From the NCBI GenBank assembly GCA_030267965.1, contig BRYA01000453.1:5214-68449 (forward strand): DNA of 63,236 bases, in the 5' to 3' direction. Source of the stretch: Triparma columacea. Taxonomy: Eukaryota > Sar > Bolidophyceae > Parmales > Triparmaceae. The notes under the pieces are model-generated. The model was not told where the DNA came from. It saw only the letters and a program-made list of their open reading frames with translations, and ran no database searches. Positions 31,106-41,196 of the stretch are shown one piece after another (position 1 is the stretch's first letter; each line of letters starts with the position of its first letter). The position numbers and the translations under genes are program-made.

Positions 31106-31782
31106 ATGTCGTATGTGCCGGTACCTTCTGGTGAGCTGAGGGCGCATATCGACAAATTTGCGCCTAATGCCTCCTCAATAGATGAATTCAAGGCTGAAGA
31201 ATTTCCATCTTCGGACCCTGGTATCCTTGCTGAGTTTCAAGGAGGGAACAAGGGTACATCGACAGCGGGTGGTGTCGAAGGGGTTGTTGCTGAAGGGAAG
31301 ACCAACAGCAGGAGCAAGAAGCGAAAGAGTGCTGAAGGGAAGACCAACAGCAGGAGCAAGAAGCGAAAGAGTGCTGAAGGGAAGACCAATAGCAGGAGCA
31401 AGAAGCGAAAGAGAGGAATGACGATGGAATACCACAATGACGACGTCGATGATAATGACGAGAACGTTGACTCTTGGAATGGTGATGGTAATGGTGTGAC
31501 CTGGCATCTCTGTAAGGACTGCGACTACAAAGCACTCTCAAGCAGCATCGCGCAGCTATTCACAACAAAAACGTGACCTGGCACTACTGTAAGGACTGCG
31601 ACTACAAAACGAAGCATAAAAGCCATCTCAGTCAGCATCGCGCCGCTATTCACAACGAAAACGTGACCTGGCACTACTGTAGGACTAAGCGAAAGAAGAA
31701 AAAAGCCGAACCTCAAAAACGACATGGCGCCTCAATGGACATGGCAACTCAATGCACTAAAATACATTACGTTTTCTTGTAA
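31106..31782 (+). pseudogene. Frameshifted copy of the C2H2 finger gene
   Basis: The first 130 codons from ATG 31106 match the intact minus-strand copy (FAPNASSIDEFKAEEFPSSD, ILAEFQGGNKGTSTAGGVEG). They carry a 42-bp tandem repeat not present there (AEGKTNSRSKKRKS, three copies, 31288-31410). Inside the first finger (VTWHLCKDCDYK) about 13 bp are missing relative to the intact copy, and the frame ends at 31576. A second finger continues in another frame (TWHYCKDCDYKTKHKSHLSQ) and then runs into non-finger sequence. Compared with five fingers in the intact gene, only one and a half remain. It probably makes no functional finger protein, though the truncated N-terminus could still be expressed. 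Confidence 0.75.
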
Positions 31783-31939
31783 AGCAAAAATCTGCAGATT
31801 AATTCACGAATCATCCCCCTCCCCTATGTCGTCGCCCTTTCGCTCCCTCTTATTCAAATAAGTTTTCCCAATGGAGAATCTCCATTTTCTGCCCATTTTG
31901 TCCACCCCTTTTATTGAAGCCATTTGTTGTTGAATTGGG

Positions 31940-32590
31940 ATGCAATCAGATGATGCAGGCGAGCCTGATGGTGTATTAGTTTTAGAGTTTCCTCCTCCTC
32001 CTCCACATTGGCGATCATATGGATTGTATATTGATAAATGTCTTGAAGACTCGAGGGAAAGGGTGAGGGGGGGGGCAATTTCTTCATCAAAAACGTCATC
32101 ATCGACAAGTTCTTCGTCATCATCATCTCAACATAACACTGTTATCCACAACGCTATCAAAGAACTACAAACAAATCTAAAATTACCAACAAAAGGACAC
32201 ATCATAAACTACTTCACCGACACTCCACCAACTCCATCCTTAGCAGCGACACCATCGTCTACATACAAGCGCATTATCAACGCAGAAATACCTTCCCCCT
32301 CTGCTACCCTCTCCTGCTCCAAAGTGCGCTTGGGCCTAACCTCCTGCAGGTCCCACTTCCTCTCCCTCATCCCCTCGTCGTCCTCGTCAAAGTCCAACAC
32401 TTCCGCCCTCAACGACCTGCAAAACCACCTCACAAAGATGCACGAGGGGGTGTCAGAAATGAGAGCTGTGGACGCTGTGAGGGTGGTTAAGAGGAGAATG
32501 GAGGATAGGAAGAGAACGGTGGAAAAACAGATTGAGGAACTTGAGCAAACAATAGGGGAGGTGGAGAGGGTTACCAAGAGGATCAAGTGA
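31940..32590 (+). CDS. Candidate Mediator subunit 7 (MED7)-like protein
   Basis: The single exon encodes 216 residues. The N-terminus has VLEFPPPPPHWRSYGLYIDK, the proline run plus aromatic motif that opens MED7 proteins. A Ser-rich insert follows (SSSKTSSSTSSSSSSS). A helical C-terminal half reads DLQNHLTKMHEGVSEMRAVD, then AVRVVKRRMEDRKRTVEKQI, reminiscent of the MED7 N-E-RPHQAR...QK/RR region that forms a coiled coil with MED21. If correct, it is part of the RNA polymerase II Mediator middle module. The resemblance is by motif order only. The gene sits between two inverted copies of a zinc finger gene. Confidence 0.5.
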   Translation: MQSDDAGEPDGVLVLEFPPPPPHWRSYGLYIDKCLEDSRERVRGGAISSSKTSSSTSSSSSSSQHNTVIHNAIKELQTNLKLPTKGHIINYFTDTPPTPSLAATPSSTYKRIINAEIPSPSATLSCSKVRLGLTSCRSHFLSLIPSSSSSKSNTSALNDLQNHLTKMHEGVSEMRAVDAVRVVKRRMEDRKRTVEKQIEELEQTIGEVERVTKRIK

Positions 32591-32780
32591 GCGAAGAAAG
32601 GGGGGCAAGGGGGGACTAATTAAGCAAGTGTGCAACTATATGTTAAAGAAAAATATACGTGTTGCGGAACCCATTTCTTGTCCACTGAGAGTCGCCATGT
32701 CGTTTTTGAGATTTGGCTTCTTTCCTCTTTCGCTTTGTTAGTCTCAGTTCCTCACAGTGGTGCCAAGTTCATGTATTTTT

Positions 32781-33590
32781 TCATTTGTGGATAGCTGCGC
32801 GATGCTGCTTGAGATTACCTGTTTGCTTCGCTTTGAAGTCGCAGTCCTTACAGTAGTGCCAGGTCACGTTTTCATTGTGGATACTTGTGCGATGCGTCTT
32901 GAGGTCGCCTTTTCGCTTCGTTTTGTAGTCGCAGTCCTCACATTTGTGCCAGGTCACGTTTTTGTTGTGTATAGCTGCGCGATGCGTCTTGATAGAGCCT
33001 TTATGCTTCGCTTTGTAATCACAGTCCTTACAGTAGTACCAGGTCACGTTTTTATTGTGGATCAATGCGCGATGCTGCTTGACATTACCTTTTTGCTTCG
33101 CTTTGTAGTCGCAGTCCTTACAGTAGTGCCAGGTCACGTTTTTGTTGTGTATATCTGCGTGATGCTGCTTGAGAGAGCTTTTCTTTTTCGTTTTGTAGTC
33201 ACAGTGCTTACAGAGGTGCCAGGTCACACCATTACCACCACCATTCCAAGAGCCATCGTTCTCGTCATCATCGTCGCCGTATTCATCGGAGTATTCCATC
33301 GTCATTCCTCTCTTTCGCTTCTTGCTCCTGCTGTTGGTCTTCCCTTCAGCAACAACCTCCACATTCTCCTCATCTTCATCACATGGTTGGCAAAATAGCA
33401 GATTGCTACCCAGTCCTTTGACACCACCCGCTGTCGATGTACCCTTGTTCCCTCCTTGAAACTCAGCAAGGATACCAGGGTCCGAAGATGGAAATTCTTC
33501 AGTCTTAAATTCATCTATTGAGGAGGTATTAGGGGCAAATTTGTCGATATCCGCCCTAAGATCACCAGAAAGCAACGGCAAATACGACAT
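32781..33590 (-). CDS. C2H2 zinc finger protein with five tandem fingers
   Basis: The single exon encodes 269 residues from ATG 33590; an in-frame TAA lies just upstream, so the start is firm. The N-terminal 60 residues include IDKFAPNTSSIDEFKTEEFP and a basic stretch (KTNSRSKKRKRG, likely nuclear signal). An acidic linker follows, then five fingers of about 28 residues. Each has the spacing C-x2-C-x12-H-x4-H and the core TWHYCKDCDYKAKQKGNVKQ; the last ends HRAAIHK. The regular linkers (HNKNVTWHYC) differ from the classical TGEKP type. It is probably a nucleic-acid-binding protein. Finger 5 ends at the stop with no C-terminal tail. Confidence 0.85.
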   Translation of the reverse strand: MSYLPLLSGDLRADIDKFAPNTSSIDEFKTEEFPSSDPGILAEFQGGNKGTSTAGGVKGLGSNLLFCQPCDEDEENVEVVAEGKTNSRSKKRKRGMTMEYSDEYGDDDDENDGSWNGGGNGVTWHLCKHCDYKTKKKSSLKQHHADIHNKNVTWHYCKDCDYKAKQKGNVKQHRALIHNKNVTWYYCKDCDYKAKHKGSIKTHRAAIHNKNVTWHKCEDCDYKTKRKGDLKTHRTSIHNENVTWHYCKDCDFKAKQTGNLKQHRAAIHK

Positions 33591-33938
33591 GAACTTTTGT
33601 ATTTATCGGATTTGTCCAGTAAATAGATTGCAAGGGTCCCTTTCAATCCCTCAAAATTCGAACCAAATCCACCAATATTATCAGAGATGGAAAAACTTAT
33701 TCGGACAAGAGAGAGCGAAAGGGCGACGACATAGGGGAGGGGGGTGATTCGTGCATTAATCTTGAGATTTTTGCTTTACAAGAAAAACGTAAATGTATTT
33801 TAGTGCATTGAGTTGCCATCATGTTAAAAACCAGCCAAGTAATTTGTCTCTTCTCCCATCTTTAGCTGTCGTCGTTCGTTTTCCTCTCTCTCTCTCTCCC
33901 CCCCCCCAATCCCCCCCTATTCTTTCCTCCCTCCTTAA

Positions 33939-36119
33939 TTAAATCCCGTCCCAGACGTCTCTCTCCCCTCCCCATATTTCCTTATCTTCCCCCGCCCACT
34001 CTCCTCTCCCCACCACCTCCTCCTCCTCGTCGTCCGTCCACACGCTCCCGATCTCGTTCACGCTCTCCCTAACCATCGGGTTGCTGAACGGCGGCGTGAC
34101 CAGGTCCAGCAGTCCCCCCCACCTCGGGTGTGCCCCGAATCCTCCCACCCTTGCGTGGTGGTGTACCTGGGTCCCCCTATTGCCCCCCCCCCCCTCCCCC
34201 CCGCTCCCCGTCTCCCTGACGGCCTTTGGTACCCTGTCTATGAGTACCCTCCCCCCCCTCCCGATCCTCCCCCTGTGCTTGAATAGGAACCTCTCCTTAG
34301 TCTGAACGATCTCCGTAGGGTCCAGGTAGTTGCTCACCACAGCCCCCACGGGCCCGACCTCCCTGACCTCCCCCCCCACCACCCTGTACTGCACCCTCCC
34401 CGGTAGGAACTCCGTGAAGAGGGGCACCCCCGTCCTGGTCTCCTCGATTTCACCCTCACCCTCCTCCCTCTCCAACTTCCTCCTCTTGTTGTGTCCCCCT
34501 CCCCCTCCCACCCCTCCCTCTCCCCCTCCCCCCATGGTGAAGTCCGGCTGCTTGACGACCAGGGCCTTCTCCGCCTCTATGAAGTCTAGCCCCGGGATCC
34601 GCTCGGACCCGCTCGTGTCGCAGCAGTCGTAGAGGTTCTGCTCAAACTGCTCCCTCTCTATTTTTACCTGCAGCAACGCGGCCTAAGTCGGGCGCGCGCG
34701 GGGGCGAGGGGGGGGGAGGGGGGGTTAAGGTTAGCGTACGAGCTTGGTCTCTATTATTTCCCGTCCCTTCCTGTTGTCGGGCGCTCACCTCCTCCCTCTT
34801 CTTCACGAGCCTGCAGCACTGCCTTATCCGCTCAAAGTCCATCCTGAGCATCTGCATCTTCCTGAAGCTGTCGACGTCGTCCTTCCTCATCCTCCTCAGC
34901 TTGTACTTCTCCACCGCCCTCGGTCTGAACACCGCGTGGGGGTTGGTGTCGGTGGCCACGGTGGGGGGCCAGAACATGCGGAGGAGGGGGAGCTTGCTGG
35001 AGACGCGGCGGGACATCCAGTGCTTGTAGATGGCGGTGCCGATCTCGAGGTGCACCTTCGTACCCTTGCACCCGAAGGGGGAGAACACGCGGACGAACTT
35101 CTGCCGGAAGTTGTCCAGGGTCACTGGGTGGGACGTGTCAGTCATCTTCTCCAGAACGTCTATCCCCCTCTCCAGGATGCTAGGGGTGAGGGTGAATACC
35201 ACCCCCCCGTTGTTCGGGTACTTCGGGAGGTCCTCCCCCGTCTTGGTGAACCTGGGGACCTCAATCTCCTCCACACCCTCATCCTCCTCCCCCTCGTAGA
35301 ACTTCCTCAGCTCCTCAGGCACCCCGTCGAGGTCCTCATTCACCCTGCTGCGGCCGCCGGTCACGATCTTCTCGATCTTCTCCCTCTCCGTCCCGTTCTT
35401 CCCCCACTTCTCGTGGTTCTCCAGGAACTCCATATCCACCGTGTCTAAGTTGTAGTCCACCCCGGATTCCCGCTCCTCCGGGGTTTGGCGCTTGTAGCGG
35501 ATGAACTCGTTGGGCCGGACGTAGTCGCCTTGCACTTCCGTAAGGTACGAGTCGTTCACCATTATGTGCGGGACGGGAATGTCGAGCTTCTTCTTCGGGG
35601 GGAGGGCCGCTGAGGAGGCGTTGCTGAGGTCGTAAATCTGGGGGGCGAGTTGAAGTTGGCGGGGCGAGGGGGTCAGAAACTGTGAGACCGTCAAGGGGGC
35701 GGAGGCAGTGTGGACGAACGAGCTGGAAACGCGATGACTGGCAGCATCTAGTTGCATCGCGCTGGAGTCAAGCTCACCTTCCTCTTGTATGTTCTAATAT
35801 TGGATCCATCTTGTGCTATAACCTCGTTTACATCAAATGAATCGGAGGGAGGAGGGGAAGGACCTGCTGGTACGCTGATTGATACCACTACTGAGTCTGA
35901 TGATGAGCGAATCTGGGCGAATAAAGGTAGGGGAGGAAAGGGGGGAAGGGACAGAGGGTGATTGAAATGAGTTTTGAGACAAGTTAGAGTTAATTTGATT
36001 GTATGATACGATGTTAATGTTATAATACCATTGATACTTACCAAACTTAAATTCTTATAAACATCAAGAGGGGGTGGTTGAGGCTGGTCTGGGTCCACGG
36101 ATGGAGCGGGGGGGGACAT
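33939..36119 (-). CDS. EPL1: Enhancer of polycomb-like protein (EPL1/EPC)
   Basis: Four exons join in phase 0: 36119-36042, 35912-35778, 35637-34789 and 34667-33939, giving 596 residues. The EPL1/EPcA domain is clear: LDIPVPHIMVNDSYLTEVQG, GVDYNLDTVDMEFLENHEKW, the helical middle, and HAVFRPRAVEKYKLRRMRKD followed by DVDSFRKMQMLRMDFERIRQ. The last two strings are the family hallmark of basic residues plus coiled coil. EPL1 is the scaffold that joins the catalytic module of the NuA4/TIP60 histone acetyltransferase to nucleosomes. The C-terminal exon is low complexity, Gly-rich and acidic. The N-terminal exon (Pro/Asp-rich) is inferred from a good GTAAGT donor and in-phase join. Confidence 0.9.
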
Positions 36120-36534
36120 TTGCAACAACTATAGCCGCAAGATGTACAGACGGTCACTGGATGGGGATATTCAAACTATAGAGTGAGATGATACAAACAG
36201 GGGGCGCTCAGGGCGTGAGTAGGAGGAGCCCTATGGATTTTAAGGCCCCCTTTCCCCATACCAAGGATCCTCACCTAAATTCTCGTGTGAATGGGGAATG
36301 GGGAATGTGTCCGGATTCTTGTCGTGTGTTTGGGATTTATTTCTTCAAGTCTCAAAAAATTATCATCGCAATTTTTGGAGTTATTATTGAAACACGGTAG
36401 TCCTTGTATAGTGAAAAAGGCAGATAGCAAAAGAAAAAACGCTGGGACGCCAATTTCCATCAAGACAAAAAAGGTCAAAACACTGCACCCAATTGTACTG
36501 GCTAGAATCCTTCCAAAACGAATCAAATAGCTTT

Positions 36535-39500
36535 ATGGTGAGTATGAGTCAGTTTGACGCGCTTTTGAGCCAATGCGGCCTTTTTATCGTATCATATCAA
36601 TCGAATACTTCCTAAATTGTCCTCCCTTGCGTGTCTTGTTGCAAGTTGAGAGGAGGAGACGACACATCGAAATGGAACAAGAGTCACTTATATTCTCTTA
36701 TGTCATGTTTTCCCTCCCGTTGTTGATTGTGCGAGTCGATTAATCCATCATATACACAAAATATATACCTAAATCACGTTAAAAATCCTATTAACCCAAT
36801 TTCTTCCTTCCCTTCCCTCTCCTCCCGCAGGCTACAGACGTCCGCCGTTCATTACGGCTATCCAACGGAGATAACCGCCGCGAGTCCGCTCGCCGCGTCT
36901 TTGCTGTCGCTCTTGAGGACGATGAGATCAACGACAACGCCACCTTGGGCGTCACACCCTCTGGGTCGGCCAGGCTGAGCAGGGCTGACTTTGACCCTTT
37001 CAGGAGGGACACCTTCACCATTGCGGAGAATGAGGAGGAGGGTGAGTCGAGCAGAGATATCCCGTTGGTTGGGTAGTTGTGGTGGTCGCATGCCCATTGC
37101 ATGCCCCCCTCCCCCCCCCATCACTCACCCCCCCTCCTCCTCTCCCCCCCCCCTCCCACAGACCAAGAAAATGTTGCTCCCTCCCCCAACGTGGGCCCCT
37201 CAACCTCCCCCATCAAATCCCCCACCAAGACATCTTCCCGCAACTCCTCCATCTCCAAGCGCACGACGCCTAGCAAGATCTTCAACGCCCTCCTCTCAGC
37301 CCCTTCCGATCCCTCCCCCGCCCTGACCGAGGATACCAGCGCCACCATCCACATCAGCAACGCTAAGCGCGATACCATGTCCACCATAACCATGGGCTCC
37401 CTCATGAACGAGCTCAACAACGCGGCCATGTCCGTCGACACCTCAGGAACCGCCCCCAGTGCACGCCCCCAGCTCTCAGCAAGGAGCAATTCAGGGGCGC
37501 TCGACATGAACCTACAGACAACTCTGGCGGGGATAACGGCGAGCCAGAAGTCTATTAACCAGGCGCTCAACAAGGTCAGGTCCGCCAAGGCGATGGCTGC
37601 TGAGAAGGTGAGGAAGAGGCAAAAAAACTAGAGTATCACAACAACAGATGACGTCAACAATATAGGCATAACTGACGCAACATTTTCCGCAACTCGTTCC
37701 GCTCGTCGCAGAGGAGGCAGGCCACTCTCCAACTCAAGATGGAGAGGGAGGAAGAGAAGATGGAAGCCCTCGAGTTCAACAGGCAGAAGGCCGCCATGAA
37801 GAAGGAGCTCCTCGTCGCCCGCAGCCAGATGGGCATGGAGTTCATCCGCCACCGCGCCCAGCACGCTGAGAAGGAAAAGCAGAACCGCCGCCTCGCCGCC
37901 GTCAGGGAGGGGCACTTCAAGAGCAGCAGGGACAGAGAGGGGAGGCGCCTGCTCAAGGAGACTGAGCAGAGGAGGAAGAGGTACTCGATGGCCACCAGGA
38001 GGGAGGTCAGGCAGAACAACAAGGAGGGAGAGGAGAAGCTCAAGCAGATGAGGGACGATGAGGAGAGGAGGCTGCTCGAGGAGAGGAAGGAGGGGATCCT
38101 CGCGGCCAAGGAGTTTAAGCGCAAGCAGGCGGAGGACCGCCGCAAGTCCATGGCAGGCCGCAACCAGGCCTGGTCTCGCATCAAGCAGGTGGAGGAGCAA
38201 CTCAACACCGAAGCCGCTCAGGCTTCCCACGAGTCGTATGAGCTCAAGTGGGCCGGGGAGAAGGACGCCGATGCCTACAAGCGCAAACTCAAGGAGGACA
38301 GGAGGAAGAGCATGGAAGGCCGCAACGAGTCAGAGTCCAGAGCTAGAAAGTGGGCGGAGGAGGCCAGGCAGCAACAGCTGATGGAGGAGGCCCAGTCGTT
38401 CGAGCTCACCCGTCTTGCCCACAACGACGTCTCTAACTACAAGAAGCAGATGGCCAAGGAGGAGCAGATGGACTACCAAAAGAGGAACGAAGATGGCTTC
38501 GATGCCAAGCAGAGGCTCGAGGAGCAGCGCATGGACTCGCTCCATAAGGAGGCCGAGTCCTATGAGCTTACCCGTCTTGCCCACAACGACGTCTCCAACT
38601 ACAAGAAGCAGATGGCCAAGGAGGAGCAGATGGACTACCAGAAGAGGAACGAAGATGGCTTCGATGCCAAGCAGAGGCTCGAAGAGCTACGCATGAACCA
38701 GCTTCATGCCGATGCTGAGTCCTATGAGCTTACCCGTCTCGCTCATAACGACGTCTCCAACTACAAGAAGCAGATGGCCAAGGAGGAGCAGATGGACTAC
38801 CAGAAGAGGAACGAAGATGGCTTCGATGCCAAGCAGAGACTCGAAGAGCAGCGCATGAACCAGCTTCATGCCGATGCTGAGTCATATGAGCTTACCCGTC
38901 TTGCCCACAACGATGTCTCCAACTACAAGAAGCAGATGGCCAAGGAGGAGCAGATGGACTACCAGAAGAGGAACGAGGATGGCTTCGACGCCAAGCAGAG
39001 GCTCGAAGAGCAGCGCATGGACCAGCTTCATGCCGATGCTCAGTCCTATGAGCTTACCCGTCTCGCTCACAACGACGTCTCTAACTACAAGAAGCAGATG
39101 GCCAAGGAGGAGCAGATGGACTACCAGAAGAGGAACGAGGATGGCTTCGATGCCAAGCAGAGACTCGAGGAGCAGCGCATGAACCAGCTTCATGCCGATG
39201 CTGAGTCCTACGAGCTTACCCGTCTCGCTCACAACGACGTCTCCAACTACAAGAAGCAGATGGCCAAGGAGGAGCAGATGGACTACCAGAAAAGGAACGA
39301 AGATGGCTTCGACGCCAAGCAGAGGCTCGAAGAGCAGCGCATGGACCAGCTTCATGCCGATGCTCAGTCCTACGAGCTTACCCGTCTCGCTCATAACGAC
39401 GTCTCTAACTACAAGAAGCAGATGGCCAAGGAGGAGCAGATGGACTACCAGAAGAGGAACGAAGATGGCTTTGATGCCAAGCAGAGGCTCGAGGAGCTGC

Positions 39501-40567
39501 GCATGGACCAGCTTCATGCCGATGCTCAGTCCTACGAGCTTACCCGTCTTGCTCACAACGACGTCTCTAACTACAAGAAGCAGATGGCCATGGAGGAGCA
39601 GATGGACTACCAAAAGAGGAACGAGGATGGCTTCGATGCCAAGAGGAGGCTCGAGGAGCAGGTGAGATAGACAAAAAATCGAAACACTGCGACAGCTGCG
39701 AATACTAACGCATGCCCCCCCAAAATATATACGTTTCGCTCCTTGCAGCGCATGGACCAGCTCAACGCTGATCATGAGTCGTATGAGCTAAAGTGGGCTG
39801 GGCAGAGAGATGCTGACGATTACAAGAAGCAAATGGCCGAGGAGCGTCGCCAGTCCTTCGCGATGCGCAACGAGAACCATTCACAGCAATGCCGTGTCAT
39901 GGCTGAGCTTGAGAGCATCCAGAAGGAGAAGGCGCACGAATCTCACATGCTAAACTGGGCGGCTGCTAATGACGCCCTTGCGTATCAGAAGCAGATGGAA
40001 GAGGAGAGGAGGCTCAGCTTTCAGCAGAGGGGAGAGATGGCGCGGGTGCACAAGGAGGTCGAGGAGGAACAGAGGCAGACCGCCCTGCAGCAGCAGTACG
40101 AAGACTCCGAGCTGTCTGCTGACGCCGCCCGTGACGTCGCCGACTATAAATCTCGCTGTGCTGCCCGTGATCGCGCCAGCCTTTGCTTCCGCAACAAGGA
40201 GGCTAGAATCCAGAGGCTCGAGGAGGAGTCTAGGGAAGTCCTAAGGAAGGAGAAGGAGGATGAGAACAGAGCATTAGACGATGCCGCCAGAAACGACGTA
40301 AAGATGTACGTCGAGCGTTGCAAGCGCCGTAAGCGCCTTTCTCTCGTTGGTCGCGCTATGGAGGCACGCCACGCTGCCCACGTTCAACAAGAGCGCAAGG
40401 AGGAGGAGCAGCGCTTGTTCAGGAAGGAGGTCCGCAACCGCCAGATGGACGCCAAGTACGTCCAGTTGTTTAAGGAGAGGGAGAGGGCGATGATCGCTAT
40501 GGAGGCACTCAGGCACAAGGGCTGCACCTTTGCTGCCATGAACCCCTTCGCGGCAATCTTGGAGTAA
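36535..40567 (+). CDS. Repeat-rich coiled-coil protein, possible cytoskeletal/rootlet component
   Basis: Supported exons are 36831-37041, 37162-37607, 37712-39661 and 39749-40567, all in phase. A TAA lies in frame just upstream of 36831, so a first exon is required. The best candidate is ATG 36535-36537 directly followed by GTGAGT, an exon contributing only Met and giving MATDVRRSLRLSNGDNRRES (total about 1142 residues). ATG 36188 with a GTGAGT after 27 nt is an alternative. Residues 1-220 are Ser/Pro/Thr-rich. From there on the protein is a Glu/Lys/Arg/Gln coiled coil with a 54-residue periodic module (SYELTRLAHNDVSNYKKQMA, then KEEQMDYQKRNEDGFDAKQR). Degenerate modules flank eight near-identical ones. 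It ends GCTFAAMNPFAAILE. The pattern suggests a long filamentous protein; no family was recognised. Confidence 0.8.
38393..39661 (+). repeat. 162-bp coding tandem repeat, eight copies
   Basis: Each unit encodes 54 residues starting (E/Q)SYELTRLAHNDV and ending RM(N/D)QLHAD. Eight copies run head to tail; the eighth is cut by the intron at 39662 and continues at 39749. Differences are almost limited to E/Q before SYEL, N/D before QLHAD, Q/L in LEEQR and one K to M. Confidence 0.95.
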
Positions 40568-41196
40568 TGTGGAGAGGGATCGGGAGGATGGGGGAGGATG
40601 GGGGAGGATGGGTAAAGATAGGGAATGAATACTTGTGGTCGAGAAAAACAGAAATTTATTTGGTATTAACCAGCCAAGAACCAAATGAGAAGGCAAATTT
40701 AGTTTGCTCTCAAAGCTGCACTGTGAGCAAGAGAGAATCGAAAAACGCAGCACTGCGCTGAGCTAAAGACGTTGAAAAACCCTCACGAGCTACGTTTTTG
40801 GGGGCGCTATACGGCTGCAAGTGAATATTTTTCTGCAGGAGGTCCGAAGGCTTGAAGTTGGGAGAACTTCTTGGGACACTTGGAGTATTGGGGTGACGAA
40901 ACGGGTGGCGAGGAGGTAAGAGTAGCTGTCGGTTGGACGGAGGAGGTGGATACGGGGTGTAGAAGGGCTCGTGAGGGTCACAAGAGGGGAAAAGGGAACA
41001 CATCGTTGGGCAACATTCTTGTGCTTAGTTCGGGTTGTCAGTCTCTGGATCAGGCAAGGACAAAATCGATATATTCGTCCGTACGAAAATTTAAACTTCA
41101 AATCACCATTACTCACACCAATTGACGCCGTCGCGCCGCAATTTTTTCGCACGTCGACCATGTAACGCAGATTTTTAGCACCCCGTCGAGGTCATC
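40568..41196. other. Intergenic, possible small minus-strand gene
   Basis: It starts with a triple gggaggatg repeat at 40585. On the minus strand a frame from ATG 41161 (MVDVRKNCGATASIG followed by GTGAGT) could be a first exon, with a second frame around 40970-40710 (PFYTPYPPPPSNRQLLLPPR). No family is recognised and the join is speculative, so no gene is called. Confidence 0.4.

Larger units (their letters stand above)
31010..33822. repeat. Inverted duplication of the zinc finger locus
   Basis: 31010-31740 (+) is the reverse complement of about 33690-32690, covering upstream, coding and 3' flank. 31740-31850 in addition matches the reverse complement of 33711-33822, the region upstream of the minus-strand gene (atggcaactcaatgcactaa and ctcccctatgtcgtcgccct in both). 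The plus copy is thus followed at its 3' end by another copy of the upstream block, as expected if the units were once head-to-tail. Confidence 0.8.

Noticed and set aside
36291..36530. ORF upstream of the repeat-rich coiled-coil gene
   Set aside because: No splice that joins it in phase, composition is AT-rich and no relatives are evident; probably 5' non-coding DNA.
38882..39775. Long minus-strand ORF rich in LLLGHLLLVV repeats
   Set aside because: Antisense artefact of the 162-bp coding repeat on the plus strand.
40710..41161. Possible small spliced minus-strand gene (MVDVRKNCGATASIG start)
   Set aside because: One plausible donor only; no recognisable protein and no convincing acceptor, so not called.
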